Shown here piece by piece: positions 7,761 through 14,070 of a stretch of 28,305 bases of DNA. The notes beneath the pieces were generated by a model that searched no databases, was not told the DNA's origin, and worked only from the letters and a program-made list of their open reading frames with translations. The number at the start of each line of letters is the position of its first letter. The first letter of the stretch is position 1. The translations under genes and the position numbers were made by a program. The DNA lies in IMG/VR virus record IMGVR_UViG_3300022851_000086, positions 1 through 28,305 of that record; one strand, 5' to 3'. The DNA is from a virus.

Positions 7761-8203
7761 AGCGTCACCACCACGCCCAGTGCCTCAGCCCGCACAAACA
7801 ACCATCGACGACACTCAGGCCAGCCGTCACTGTCCAGCGTATGCGGTGCGTGATGTTTGGCCCACATCCAGGCATCAAGCCTGTCGGCAAAGCGCAGACG
7901 CTCATATTCGTCCGGCGTCAATTCGGGCAGCCTCGGCCAAATCCGATCCAGCGCGGCCCGCTCTTGCTCGTGGATAACCGTTGCGCCCTTTGCCGGGGCT
8001 GGCACATCCCCGACCACGGATTCCCCGTCATCATGCACCAGCGCCCAGTGCAGCAGGGCCACGCTGGAGTCGGGCCACAGCTTGAGGATGATGCGCGCCA
8101 CCCGCCCGCCGTGTCCCGCCAGCGTGTCAACGGTCTGCGCCAGATCGGGGTTGGTATGCCAGCGTCGGACAAAGCTGGCCCGGAATTGTGTGTTGAGTGT
8201 CAT
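7757..8203 (-). CDS. HD-domain nucleotidase-like protein (YfbR-like)
   Basis: This 148-residue protein has the HD phosphohydrolase signature: RRWHTN (13-18), H31 in LAGHGGRVARI, H57-D58 with E61 in LVHDDGESVVGD, D66 in GDVPAPAK, and D107 in RFADRLDAW. The spacing and the GDxPxPxK-like stretch match YfbR-type 5'-deoxynucleotidases, which remove phosphate from deoxynucleoside monophosphates. Some phages use a related HD enzyme (DatZ) to deplete dATP when they replace adenine by 2-aminoadenine, but no PurZ-like gene is in this window. The gene sits between two DNA methylase genes and overlaps both, which suggests a role in the nucleotide pool. HD fold: confident. Exact substrate: unknown. Confidence 0.82.
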   Translation of the reverse strand: MTLNTQFRASFVRRWHTNPDLAQTVDTLAGHGGRVARIILKLWPDSSVALLHWALVHDDGESVVGDVPAPAKGATVIHEQERAALDRIWPRLPELTPDEYERLRFADRLDAWMWAKHHAPHTLDSDGWPECRRWLFVRAEALGVVVTL

Positions 8204-8982
8204 TGTGTCGCCTCTCTCATTTTGTTGGTTATTGCATCGGCCTGTGCTGTCCTAATGCGGGCTTGTGCGATGGTGAAATAATAGGGGTCGCGCTCAATTC
8301 CGATAAAGCGCCGCCCGGTGTTGGCCGCTGCAACGCCGGTTGTGCCTGATCCCATTGTGAAGTCTAGCACGACCTCGCCCGGATTGGTGTAGGTGCGGAT
8401 CAGGTATTCCATCAGCGCGACAGGTTTTTGGGTGGGGTGGACCTGAGTGTTAGCGTGGTGGACGTAACCCTCCAAAATCTGGCGCGGATACGCTGAACCT
8501 TTTCCCATTTCAACAGGTTTTCTAGACTTCCTGTCGGGGCTCACGTCACTGGATTTTGCGTAGGACTGAGGGCGAACGCGCAATTTACCTTCTTGAACGC
8601 CTTGAGGAAAATAAGGCATGTTTGCTTTTGCGCCGTTTGCGGTACTTCCTTCGCTGAAAACCGAAATTACCTCAATGTCTTTTAATGGCTTTAAACGCGC
8701 ATTTGTAAAACCTGACGGCTTGTTCTTTCGCCAGTAGAAATCATACTTGAACATTTCTAGCGCACTGCATCTTAGAATGCTTGAAAAAGGCTCTTGCCCA
8801 AAAATAGCAATCGCCCCGTTCTGCTTCACGATCCGCTTTAGCTGCTCCCACATAGGCTCAAACGGGATGACCGAATCCCACTTGCAAGCCGTCGTTCCGA
8901 ATGGTGGGTCGCAGATAACGGCATCAACCGACCCATCCGGTATGTCCCGCATCACGTCCAAGCAATCACCCAAGTGCAACAT
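8200..8982 (-). CDS. Site-specific DNA methyltransferase, beta-class N4/N6
   Basis: The 260-residue protein has the beta-class order of methylase motifs: ICDPPFGT with DPPF at 25-28 (motif IV, catalytic), then TQKPVAL (184-190), then LDFTMGSGTTGVAAA (motif I, about 206-220) and FIGIERD (motif II). It methylates the exocyclic amino group of adenine or cytosine in DNA; DPPF does not by itself separate the two. It lacks the ParB-like domain of the methylase at 1-1129. The start at 8982 lies 17 bases inside the 3' end of the SF2 helicase gene, and its stop overlaps the HD gene. The central part (about 80-180) should be the target recognition domain. Confidence 0.92.
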   Translation of the reverse strand: MLHLGDCLDVMRDIPDGSVDAVICDPPFGTTACKWDSVIPFEPMWEQLKRIVKQNGAIAIFGQEPFSSILRCSALEMFKYDFYWRKNKPSGFTNARLKPLKDIEVISVFSEGSTANGAKANMPYFPQGVQEGKLRVRPQSYAKSSDVSPDRKSRKPVEMGKGSAYPRQILEGYVHHANTQVHPTQKPVALMEYLIRTYTNPGEVVLDFTMGSGTTGVAAANTGRRFIGIERDPYYFTIAQARIRTAQADAITNKMREATQ

Positions 8983-10591
8983 TTATTTCATCCCTCAATT
9001 CCAGCGCCGCCCGCTCGGACAACCCCTGTGCGCTCATAACATCCGTCCCAAACCGATACAGGAACCGAGCCTGCATGGCCGTGTCATCATCACCCGCCGC
9101 CAGCCGCATTCCGCCCCATCGCTGCATCGCATCGGACAGGGAAGCCTGGGCCGCTTGGTTCCGCCTGTGCCGGGCCCGGATGCCCGCCGCCACAATCTCG
9201 GACGCGCCGTAAGGTATAGCAGGCTCGGCGGCTTGTATCTTGGCCGCCCCGGCGCGCAACGTCGCCAGCAGTTCCAGCGACATTTCCGACAGCACCCCGT
9301 CCACCTGATCCGGCGATGACCGCCCTGCCGGGACGTGTGCTTTTTTACAATGGGGACATTTTAATTCCACCGCTTCATATGTCAGCAGGCATTCCGTGCA
9401 GACCCTGACCGGCACCGCGTCGGGATTGCCATTGGCTTTGCGCGTCTCGTCTTGCCAGAGCGTCCAGGTGCGCGGCGTATCGGGCAGGCCGTGCTTGGCC
9501 GCCATGCGGACCACGTTGCCCACGTGGTCGATGACGATACCGTGGGTCTTGCCCGGAGCGGGTGTCAGGCATCGTGCAAACTGCTGGCAAAACAATCCGA
9601 AGCTGGCAGTCGGGCGGGCCATGATCACAACATCACAAGACGGCACATCGACCCCCTCGGCGAAAAGATTGACGTTGGTAAGGACTTGCAACTCGCCTGC
9701 TGCAAACTGATCGAATTGCGACTGGCGCAGGCTGTCATTGCTGGTGGCGTCCAGTGATGCGGCACGGATGCCCTCCGCCACAAACCGATCTGCAATGTCC
9801 CGCGCGTCCTGCACATCGACGGCAAAGACGATGGCTTGCCTGCCCGGAACGTGGCGCTGGTATGTCTCAACCACATCGCCGATTATTTCCGACTTGCGGG
9901 CGGCCTTGGTGGACGCGGGTGTGAAATCGCCAGTCGATCCGATCCGCAACAGCGCCTCGTCAATCCCGGTCTGTGACGCGATGACCCGATATTCGCAGAC
10001 CATACCGATGTCGATCAGATCGCGCATGCCCGGCCCTTGCACCATCGCGTGAAAAACCCCGTGCTGATCGGCGTGTAATGACTTCTTGTCGGCCCTGATC
10101 GGCGTGGCAGTAACCCCCAGCCCTTTGGCGTTAGGGAACAGTGCAACGGCTTTGCCCCACTTGTTTTCCTGCAACAGATGCGCCGCCTCGTCGGTGGTCC
10201 AGCGCCGGATCGAGTTGCACCACGCATCGCCAGGCTTGAACCGGCGGATAAGGGTATCAACACCGGCCACGCTGACTGAGGCGCGCGGATCGTAAAAATT
10301 GCGTCCCGTTGTTTTGACGTGCTGCGATATGCAGTAATTTATGACCGGCTGAGGCGCGATGATGTTGTGGTAAATGCCGGTCAGCGCATAGGTGCGGCTG
10401 ATCTGTCCGACCAGTTCCTGCCGATGGACAATGGTGCAAGACCGCTCCCCATCGGCGTTCAGCGCGGCAAATGTCACGGTCTTACCGCTGCGTGTCGGCA
10501 TCACGGCCAGCACGTTTTGCGCCCCGTTATCCCACTTGGCGCGGATGTCGTCGATCAGTTGCGTCTGGTATGGTCTGAGTGTGATTGTCAT
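8966..10591 (-). CDS. Superfamily 2 DNA helicase/ATPase with C-terminal zinc ribbon
   Basis: The 541-residue protein has the motifs of a DEAD/DEAH SF2 helicase: LRPYQTQL at the N-terminus, Walker A MPTRSGKTV (PTRSGKT at 32-38), TTDEAAHLL (motif II, 134-138), GVTATPIRAD (motif III, about 159-168) and QQFARCLTPAPGKT (motif VI). Near residue 400, CTECLLTYEAVELKCPHC holds two CxxC pairs, a probable zinc ribbon. Phage helicases of this type travel with DUF2800, DUF2815 and VRR-NUC genes, all of which are on the opposite strand here. It likely acts in replication or recombination. It is the first gene of the left minus-strand unit. No good ribosome-binding site is seen, and the promoter -10 is so close that the message may be leaderless. 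Confidence 0.9.
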   Translation of the reverse strand: MTITLRPYQTQLIDDIRAKWDNGAQNVLAVMPTRSGKTVTFAALNADGERSCTIVHRQELVGQISRTYALTGIYHNIIAPQPVINYCISQHVKTTGRNFYDPRASVSVAGVDTLIRRFKPGDAWCNSIRRWTTDEAAHLLQENKWGKAVALFPNAKGLGVTATPIRADKKSLHADQHGVFHAMVQGPGMRDLIDIGMVCEYRVIASQTGIDEALLRIGSTGDFTPASTKAARKSEIIGDVVETYQRHVPGRQAIVFAVDVQDARDIADRFVAEGIRAASLDATSNDSLRQSQFDQFAAGELQVLTNVNLFAEGVDVPSCDVVIMARPTASFGLFCQQFARCLTPAPGKTHGIVIDHVGNVVRMAAKHGLPDTPRTWTLWQDETRKANGNPDAVPVRVCTECLLTYEAVELKCPHCKKAHVPAGRSSPDQVDGVLSEMSLELLATLRAGAAKIQAAEPAIPYGASEIVAAGIRARHRRNQAAQASLSDAMQRWGGMRLAAGDDDTAMQARFLYRFGTDVMSAQGLSERAALELRDEINVALG

Positions 10592-10597
10592 GCGCTA

Positions 10598-10626
10598 TTA
10601 CTATCCAGCCCGCCCCGGCCCGTCAA
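10598..10626 (-). promoter_or_regulatory. Promoter of the left (helicase-to-primase) unit
   Basis: TTGACG (10626-10621), a 17-base spacer ending CTGGA, and TAGTAA (10603-10598). Only six bases separate the -10 from the ATG at 10591, so transcription should begin at or next to the start codon. Confidence 0.6.
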
Positions 10627-10640
10627 GGTAATAATAGGTA

Positions 10641-10669
10641 TTTACAACCCCGCCCGCATCGGTTAGTAG
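10641..10669 (+). promoter_or_regulatory. Promoter of the middle (replication) unit
   Basis: TTTACA (10641-10646), 17 bases, TAGTAG (10664-10669). It faces away from the promoter at 10598-10626 and leads to the gene at 10703. Upstream AAGGTAATAATAGGT (10625-10639) resembles the spacer region of the repeated promoter boxes. Confidence 0.5.
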
Positions 10670-10702
10670 AGGGTAATACCAAACCAAACAGGAGACTACC
10701 TA

Positions 10703-11344
10703 ATGCAGATCACCTTTGACCCCCACAACGTCCAGGAATGCGCCACGATTGCCCGCTTGCTTGGCACCGCCGCCCCGGCACCTGCACAGCCCGACACGGC
10801 ACCTGCACAGCCCGACACGGCACCTGCACAGCCCGAGACGGCACCTGCACAGCCCGAGACGGCACCTGCACAGCCCGACACGGCACCTGCACAGCCCGAG
10901 ACAGACTGTCACGGCATGACCCACGACGACGCAATCCACAGCACGCCGCCCAGCTTTAACGCTGACGGATCCTGGCGGGCCAAGCGCGGCGCAAAAGAAG
11001 CCTATGAAGCTGCGGTCGCCGCCGCTACGGCACCCGCACCAGCACCCGCACCAGCACCCGCACCGCAAGGGATGCCTGTGCCGCAACCGGCCAGCGCGGC
11101 CCCGGCAACACCGCCCGCCCCGATTGATTACAAGACAATGGCGCAGCGGTTCATGGCAAAAATGGCTGACCCTGACGGGCTGCCCGCAGAATATGAGGCA
11201 ATCTATGCCGCCCTGTCCATCGGTTATGACGATCTGGAAACTAACCAGACCAGCATCGCCCGGCTCTCAGATTATATGGACGCGGTAGACAACGGCGACG
11301 ACCACGACGGATGCGTCCGCCATGCCATGAGCGCCGACCAATGA
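10703..11344 (+). CDS. Proline/alanine-rich phage protein with 7-residue repeats, 213 aa
   Basis: First gene of the replication unit; ATG preceded by AGGAG at a normal distance. An N-terminal segment (QITFDPHNVQECATIARLL) is followed by six tandem heptapeptides APAQP(D/E)T (about residues 26-67), a conserved core, HDDAIHSTPPSFNADGSW then RAKRGAKEAYEAA, a second low-complexity run of AP dipeptides, and a C-terminal helical domain (from about 145). The core resembles a short motif (IHASxKxKNADGTWRKKRG) that I know from phage proteins of unknown function near recombination genes. The repeats are probably flexible linkers joining small domains. The exact function is unknown. The number of 21-bp repeat units is likely to vary between relatives. 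Confidence 0.82.
   Translation: MQITFDPHNVQECATIARLLGTAAPAPAQPDTAPAQPDTAPAQPETAPAQPETAPAQPDTAPAQPETDCHGMTHDDAIHSTPPSFNADGSWRAKRGAKEAYEAAVAAATAPAPAPAPAPAPQGMPVPQPASAAPATPPAPIDYKTMAQRFMAKMADPDGLPAEYEAIYAALSIGYDDLETNQTSIARLSDYMDAVDNGDDHDGCVRHAMSADQ
10778..10903 (+). repeat. Six tandem 21-bp repeats inside the proline-rich gene
   Basis: Six units of 21 bp run from 10778 to 10903 without gaps and differ only at single bases (GAC/GAG, and the last base). They keep the reading frame and encode APAQP(D/E)T. The lack of spacers rules out a CRISPR array. Confidence 0.95.
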
Positions 11345-11351
11345 CGCACCG

Positions 11352-11376
11352 GGCGGGCTGTTGCGGCCCGCCTTTT
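11352..11376 (+). terminator. Hairpin with T-run, probable partial terminator
   Basis: GGCGGGC (11352-11358) pairs with GCCCGCC (11366-11372) around a 7-base loop, followed by TTTT. It lies eight bases after the stop of the proline-rich gene and before the DUF2800 gene, so it may reduce read-through or protect the upstream message. Confidence 0.6.
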
Positions 11377-11402
11377 ACACCATAGATGGGAGACACACAC
11401 CA

Positions 11403-12473
11403 ATGACGATTGAAACCCGCCCCAGCGCCGCCCACCGCTGGACGAAATGTTCCGCCGCGCCATTGTTTGCCAGCCGCGCCGGACCGCAACCGACCAGTGA
11501 CGCCGCGCGGGAAGGCACCTGCGCGGCATGGGTGGCTGAGTTGATGCTGACTGACAAGCCTGTCGCGGTCGGCATGACCCACGAAAACGGCTGGGAAGTT
11601 GACGCCGACATGATCGACCACATGCAGGACTATGCAGACATCTGCCGCGCGGATGGCGGCAAAATGTGGGTTGAGCAGCATGTAGGATTATCGGAAAAAA
11701 TATACGGGACGCCCGATTGCGCAACGCTGGCTGACGGCGTGCTGACCGTCCGGGATCTGAAATATGGCTTCAGACTTGTATCGCCAGACAGCCCGCAATT
11801 GATCATCTATGCGGCTGCGATATTGCTTGCACCGCCCGGCCCGGTCCGCACGATCCGCACCGAGATTTACCAGCCGCGCGGCTTTCACCAAGACGGCCCG
11901 CGCCGTTGGATCGACTGGACTACGGGTGAAATCCGCGCCAAAGCGGCATGGATCATCCAGCGCGCTGAAGAATGTTACAAGCCAGATCCTATCGCCACGC
12001 CCGGCGACCATTGCCTGTATTGTGACGGCGCGGTCGGCTGCGTGGCGCTGCAACAGACAACCGCCACGGCGCTGGCCATTGCCGAGATGACCGGCCACCG
12101 CGACCGGACACCGTTTGAAATGTCTCAGGCATTGCATTTTTACCGGAACGCGTTGGAAATTATCAGCGCAGCGGCAAAGGCCACCGAGGTGGAAGCCGAA
12201 GCGCGGGCCAAGCGCGGCGAGCGCCTGCCTGGGTGGGGGCTTCTGCCTCGTCTGGGTAACACGCGCGTCAAAGCATCGCCCGCAGCCATCAAGGCGCTGA
12301 CCGGAAAGGACGCCACAAAAATTGTGCCGATGAATGTTGGCGACCTCAAACTCGCAGGCTTGACCGAGGCGCAATTATCGCTTATTACCGAACGACCAAC
12401 CATCGGCCACAAGCTGACCACGCTGGATCAGGACGCCCTGACACGGCAACTCAACAGGAGCAACACGACATGA
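11403..12473 (+). CDS. DUF2800 RecB/Cas4-like nuclease
   Basis: The 356-residue protein belongs to the phage DUF2800 group of PD-(D/E)XK nucleases. The N-terminal PSAAHRWTKCSAAP with C16, and a C-terminal cluster CLYCDGAVGC, form the four-cysteine pattern that holds an iron-sulphur cluster in Cas4/AddB-type nucleases. TVRDLKYGFRLV carries the D-x-K pair of the active site, followed by the helix with Q and Y (PQLIIYAAAILL). It probably resects DNA ends during recombination or replication. The frame is open from 11361, but the ATG at 11403 has a GGGAG site and fits the family start. It overlaps the GapR-like gene by ATGA and is followed by the ssDNA-binding gene, the usual phage order. Confidence 0.9.
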   Translation: MTIETRPSAAHRWTKCSAAPLFASRAGPQPTSDAAREGTCAAWVAELMLTDKPVAVGMTHENGWEVDADMIDHMQDYADICRADGGKMWVEQHVGLSEKIYGTPDCATLADGVLTVRDLKYGFRLVSPDSPQLIIYAAAILLAPPGPVRTIRTEIYQPRGFHQDGPRRWIDWTTGEIRAKAAWIIQRAEECYKPDPIATPGDHCLYCDGAVGCVALQQTTATALAIAEMTGHRDRTPFEMSQALHFYRNALEIISAAAKATEVEAEARAKRGERLPGWGLLPRLGNTRVKASPAAIKALTGKDATKIVPMNVGDLKLAGLTEAQLSLITERPTIGHKLTTLDQDALTRQLNRSNTT

Positions 12474-12757
12474 GCGGACCCGGACACAACTCAGTTGCAG
12501 GCGAGGAACTTCTGCAATTTATTGAACGGTGGGAGCAGTTGAACATCGAAAAACGCGAGATTGCGATGGTTCAAAACGAAGTCATGGCCGAAGCCAAAGG
12601 GCGCGGATATGACACCAAGCTGATCCGCAAGCTGATTGCCGAACGCAAGCGCAAGCCTGACGATATAGCCGAAGAAGAAGCCGTGCTAGAAATGTATCGG
12701 GAGGCGATAAAGATGCCGACCGGACCTCGCAACCAACCAACCAATGGAGACCAATAA
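12470..12757 (+). CDS. gapR: GapR/DUF2312 family DNA-binding protein
   Basis: The 95-residue protein matches the DUF2312 family: a helix ERWEQLNIEKREIAMVQNEV, then MAEAKGRGYDTKLIRKLI, then the acidic EEEAVLEMYREAI. In Caulobacter GapR binds overtwisted AT-rich DNA ahead of forks and helps topoisomerases. A phage copy may support phage replication, or compete with or mimic the host protein. The N-terminal SGPGHNS stretch is typical of alphaproteobacterial members, which supports the host assignment. It sits between the nuclease gene and the ssDNA-binding gene, with ATGA coupling to the former. A short tail (PTGPRNQPTNGDQ) follows the conserved part. Confidence 0.9.
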   Translation: MSGPGHNSVAGEELLQFIERWEQLNIEKREIAMVQNEVMAEAKGRGYDTKLIRKLIAERKRKPDDIAEEEAVLEMYREAIKMPTGPRNQPTNGDQ

Positions 12758-12758
12758 T

Positions 12759-13610
12759 ATGTCACGCCACACCGAATACGGAAACAGCCCAGTCGGACGC
12801 CTCATCTCGGGCGACCCGTGGGTGAAGCAGACCACAGACGCTAACAACCGGGAAATCCCGCCAGAAAAGCAATCGTTCTGGTTTGCCGTGGCGATTGAAA
12901 AGAACGCCCCCGGCATGAATGAGATGCTTGGCCTGATGTTCAAAGCCGCGCAGGCTGGATACGGACAGGCCCCGCACATCATGGCGCAGATCAACATGGG
13001 GCTGGCGGCCACGGCGTTTAGCTGGAAAATTGCGGACGGCGACGAAATGCGCGCCAATCCGACAACCGGCGCGCAGGAGCCACGCTGGAAGCACGGCAAG
13101 GGCTGCTGGATCGCAAAGTTTTCGACCACGCTGCAAATCGCATCGGCCAAATACAACGGCGCCGTGCCGGCATATTGCGACCCGAGCGAAATCAAGCGCG
13201 GATATTATGTCACCGTGCCATTCTCCACATCTGCCAATGGGAACATGGACCACACGGCAGGCGTCTATCTGAACCCCCAGACCGTTTGCCTCGTCGGGTT
13301 CGGCCCGGAGATTGTCGGCGGCCCATCGCTGGAACAGCAGCTTGGCGCAGGACCGGGCGCGTATATGCCCGCAGGCATGACCCAGACCCCGCAACTGCCA
13401 AGCGGTGCGCCACAGGCTGCGCCGGCCCCGTCAGGCATGCCCGCACCCGCCCCTGCACCATCGGGTATGCCCGGCCCCCAGCCGCAGACCTCTGGTATGC
13501 CGACGCCTGCCGCCAGTGGGATGCCTACGGCGACTGGATCAGGTGGTAATCCGCCCGCATACAGCGGTTATATGGCACCTGCAACGGGCGGCGGTATGCC
13601 CGGCGCGTAA
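12759..13610 (+). CDS. DUF2815-like single-stranded DNA-binding protein
   Basis: Taken from the ATG at 12759 (GGAG nine bases upstream; an in-frame ATG at 12744 is less likely), the protein has 283 residues. Residues 1-200 look like the phage DUF2815/T7 gp2.5-type ssDNA-binding fold, with the conserved patch RGYYVTVPFSTSANGN and GVYLNPQTVCLVGFGPEI. Its place just after DUF2800 is typical of this family and strengthens the call. The last 85 residues are a low-complexity tail of Pro, Ala, Gly and five copies of a (S/P)(A/S)GM(P/T)-type unit (SGMP repeats), ending GGGMPGA. Usual SSB tails are acidic; this one is not. It should coat single strands during replication and recombination. Confidence 0.8.
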   Translation: MSRHTEYGNSPVGRLISGDPWVKQTTDANNREIPPEKQSFWFAVAIEKNAPGMNEMLGLMFKAAQAGYGQAPHIMAQINMGLAATAFSWKIADGDEMRANPTTGAQEPRWKHGKGCWIAKFSTTLQIASAKYNGAVPAYCDPSEIKRGYYVTVPFSTSANGNMDHTAGVYLNPQTVCLVGFGPEIVGGPSLEQQLGAGPGAYMPAGMTQTPQLPSGAPQAAPAPSGMPAPAPAPSGMPGPQPQTSGMPTPAASGMPTATGSGGNPPAYSGYMAPATGGGMPGA

Positions 13611-13619
13611 CGGATCATA

Positions 13620-13642
13620 GGGCGGGCTGTCATGGCCCGCCC
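13620..13642 (+). terminator. GC-rich intercistronic hairpin
   Basis: GGGCGGGC (13620-13627) pairs with GCCCGCCC (13635-13642) around a 7-base loop. No T-run follows, so it may stabilise the message end rather than terminate. It has nearly the same stem as the hairpin at 11352. Confidence 0.5.
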
Positions 13643-13669
13643 GTCACACGCAACAGGGAGACACACGCT

Positions 13670-13864
13670 ATGAAATCTAACATCATCGACATTGACGTTG
13701 AGGTTGTCCACAAAACTGCAATGGCGGTTTTAGTCCATACTGGCGACAAGGAAAACGCTGTATGGCTGCCCCTGTCTCAGATTGACGTTGAATACTCGCG
13801 TTTAGGTGGGATCAGTAATGTCACGCTGCCTGAATGGCTCGCACTGGAAAAGGGTCTTATTTAA
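13670..13864 (+). CDS. Hypothetical protein, 64 aa
   Basis: I do not recognise this protein. It is a short acidic product (MKSNIIDIDVEVVHKTAMAV onwards) with alternating hydrophobic residues that suggest beta strands: VEVVHKTAMAVLVHTG, then AVWLPLSQIDVEY. It has no membrane segment. A GGGAG site lies before the ATG. Its stop overlaps the next start as TAATG. The strand-rich form and the WLPLSQI stretch resemble small phage proteins of unknown function that often lie in replication modules. The position between the ssDNA-binding and polymerase genes suggests a replication accessory, without proof. Confidence 0.75.
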   Translation: MKSNIIDIDVEVVHKTAMAVLVHTGDKENAVWLPLSQIDVEYSRLGGISNVTLPEWLALEKGLI

Positions 13865-14070
13865 TGACACAATTCAAACCCGGCGACCGCGTGACCCACA
13901 ATCCGACCGGCGAGGAATGGACGGTGGACAGAGCCTATGGGTCTTATGTGGTCCCGGCAGGCTGGCCTGAGTCGCACGCCCTTGCCGCTGATTGCACGTT
14001 GATTTGCGGCTGCACCACGTCAGACGAGCGGGAAGCCTGCACCAGAGCGTGCGACACGGTGGTGATGTGA
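13864..14070 (+). CDS. Hypothetical small SH3-like protein, 68 aa
   Basis: The ATG at 13864 shares its A with the upstream stop (TAATG), so I take it over the longer frame that opens at 13834. FKPGDRVTHNPTGEEWTVDRA looks like the start of a small beta-barrel (KOW/SH3-like) domain; four cysteines (CTLICGCTTSDEREACTRAC) in the C-terminal part could bind a metal. The family is not known to me. It is coupled by GTGA overlap to the DNA polymerase gene, so it is made together with the polymerase and might be a partner of it. Confidence 0.75.
   Translation: MTQFKPGDRVTHNPTGEEWTVDRAYGSYVVPAGWPESHALAADCTLICGCTTSDEREACTRACDTVVM

Noticed and set aside
7757-8203. A full 2-aminoadenine (Z-genome) system
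   Set aside because: Only the HD protein is present; there is no PurZ-like gene in this window, and the polymerase is family B rather than the DpoZ type.
10778-10903. CRISPR-like tandem repeats
   Set aside because: Units are directly adjacent with no spacers, keep the reading frame and encode a heptapeptide repeat.
10700-11086. Long minus-strand frame with repeated CRVGL/CRCRLG text
   Set aside because: It is the antisense shadow of the 21-bp repeats in the plus-strand proline-rich gene, with no ribosome-binding site and unnatural Cys/Arg composition.
11688-12374. 228-codon minus-strand frame
   Set aside because: Antisense shadow of the DUF2800 nuclease gene, which has motifs, a ribosome-binding site and coupling to neighbours.
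12762-13394. 210-codon minus-strand frame
   Set aside because: Antisense to the DUF2815-like gene; no start site features.
13992-14066. Extended N-terminus of the DNA polymerase
   Set aside because: The upstream part overlaps a coupled small gene in another phase and reads unlike a polymerase; the GTG at 14067 fits the GTGA coupling and places the exonuclease motif at the normal distance.
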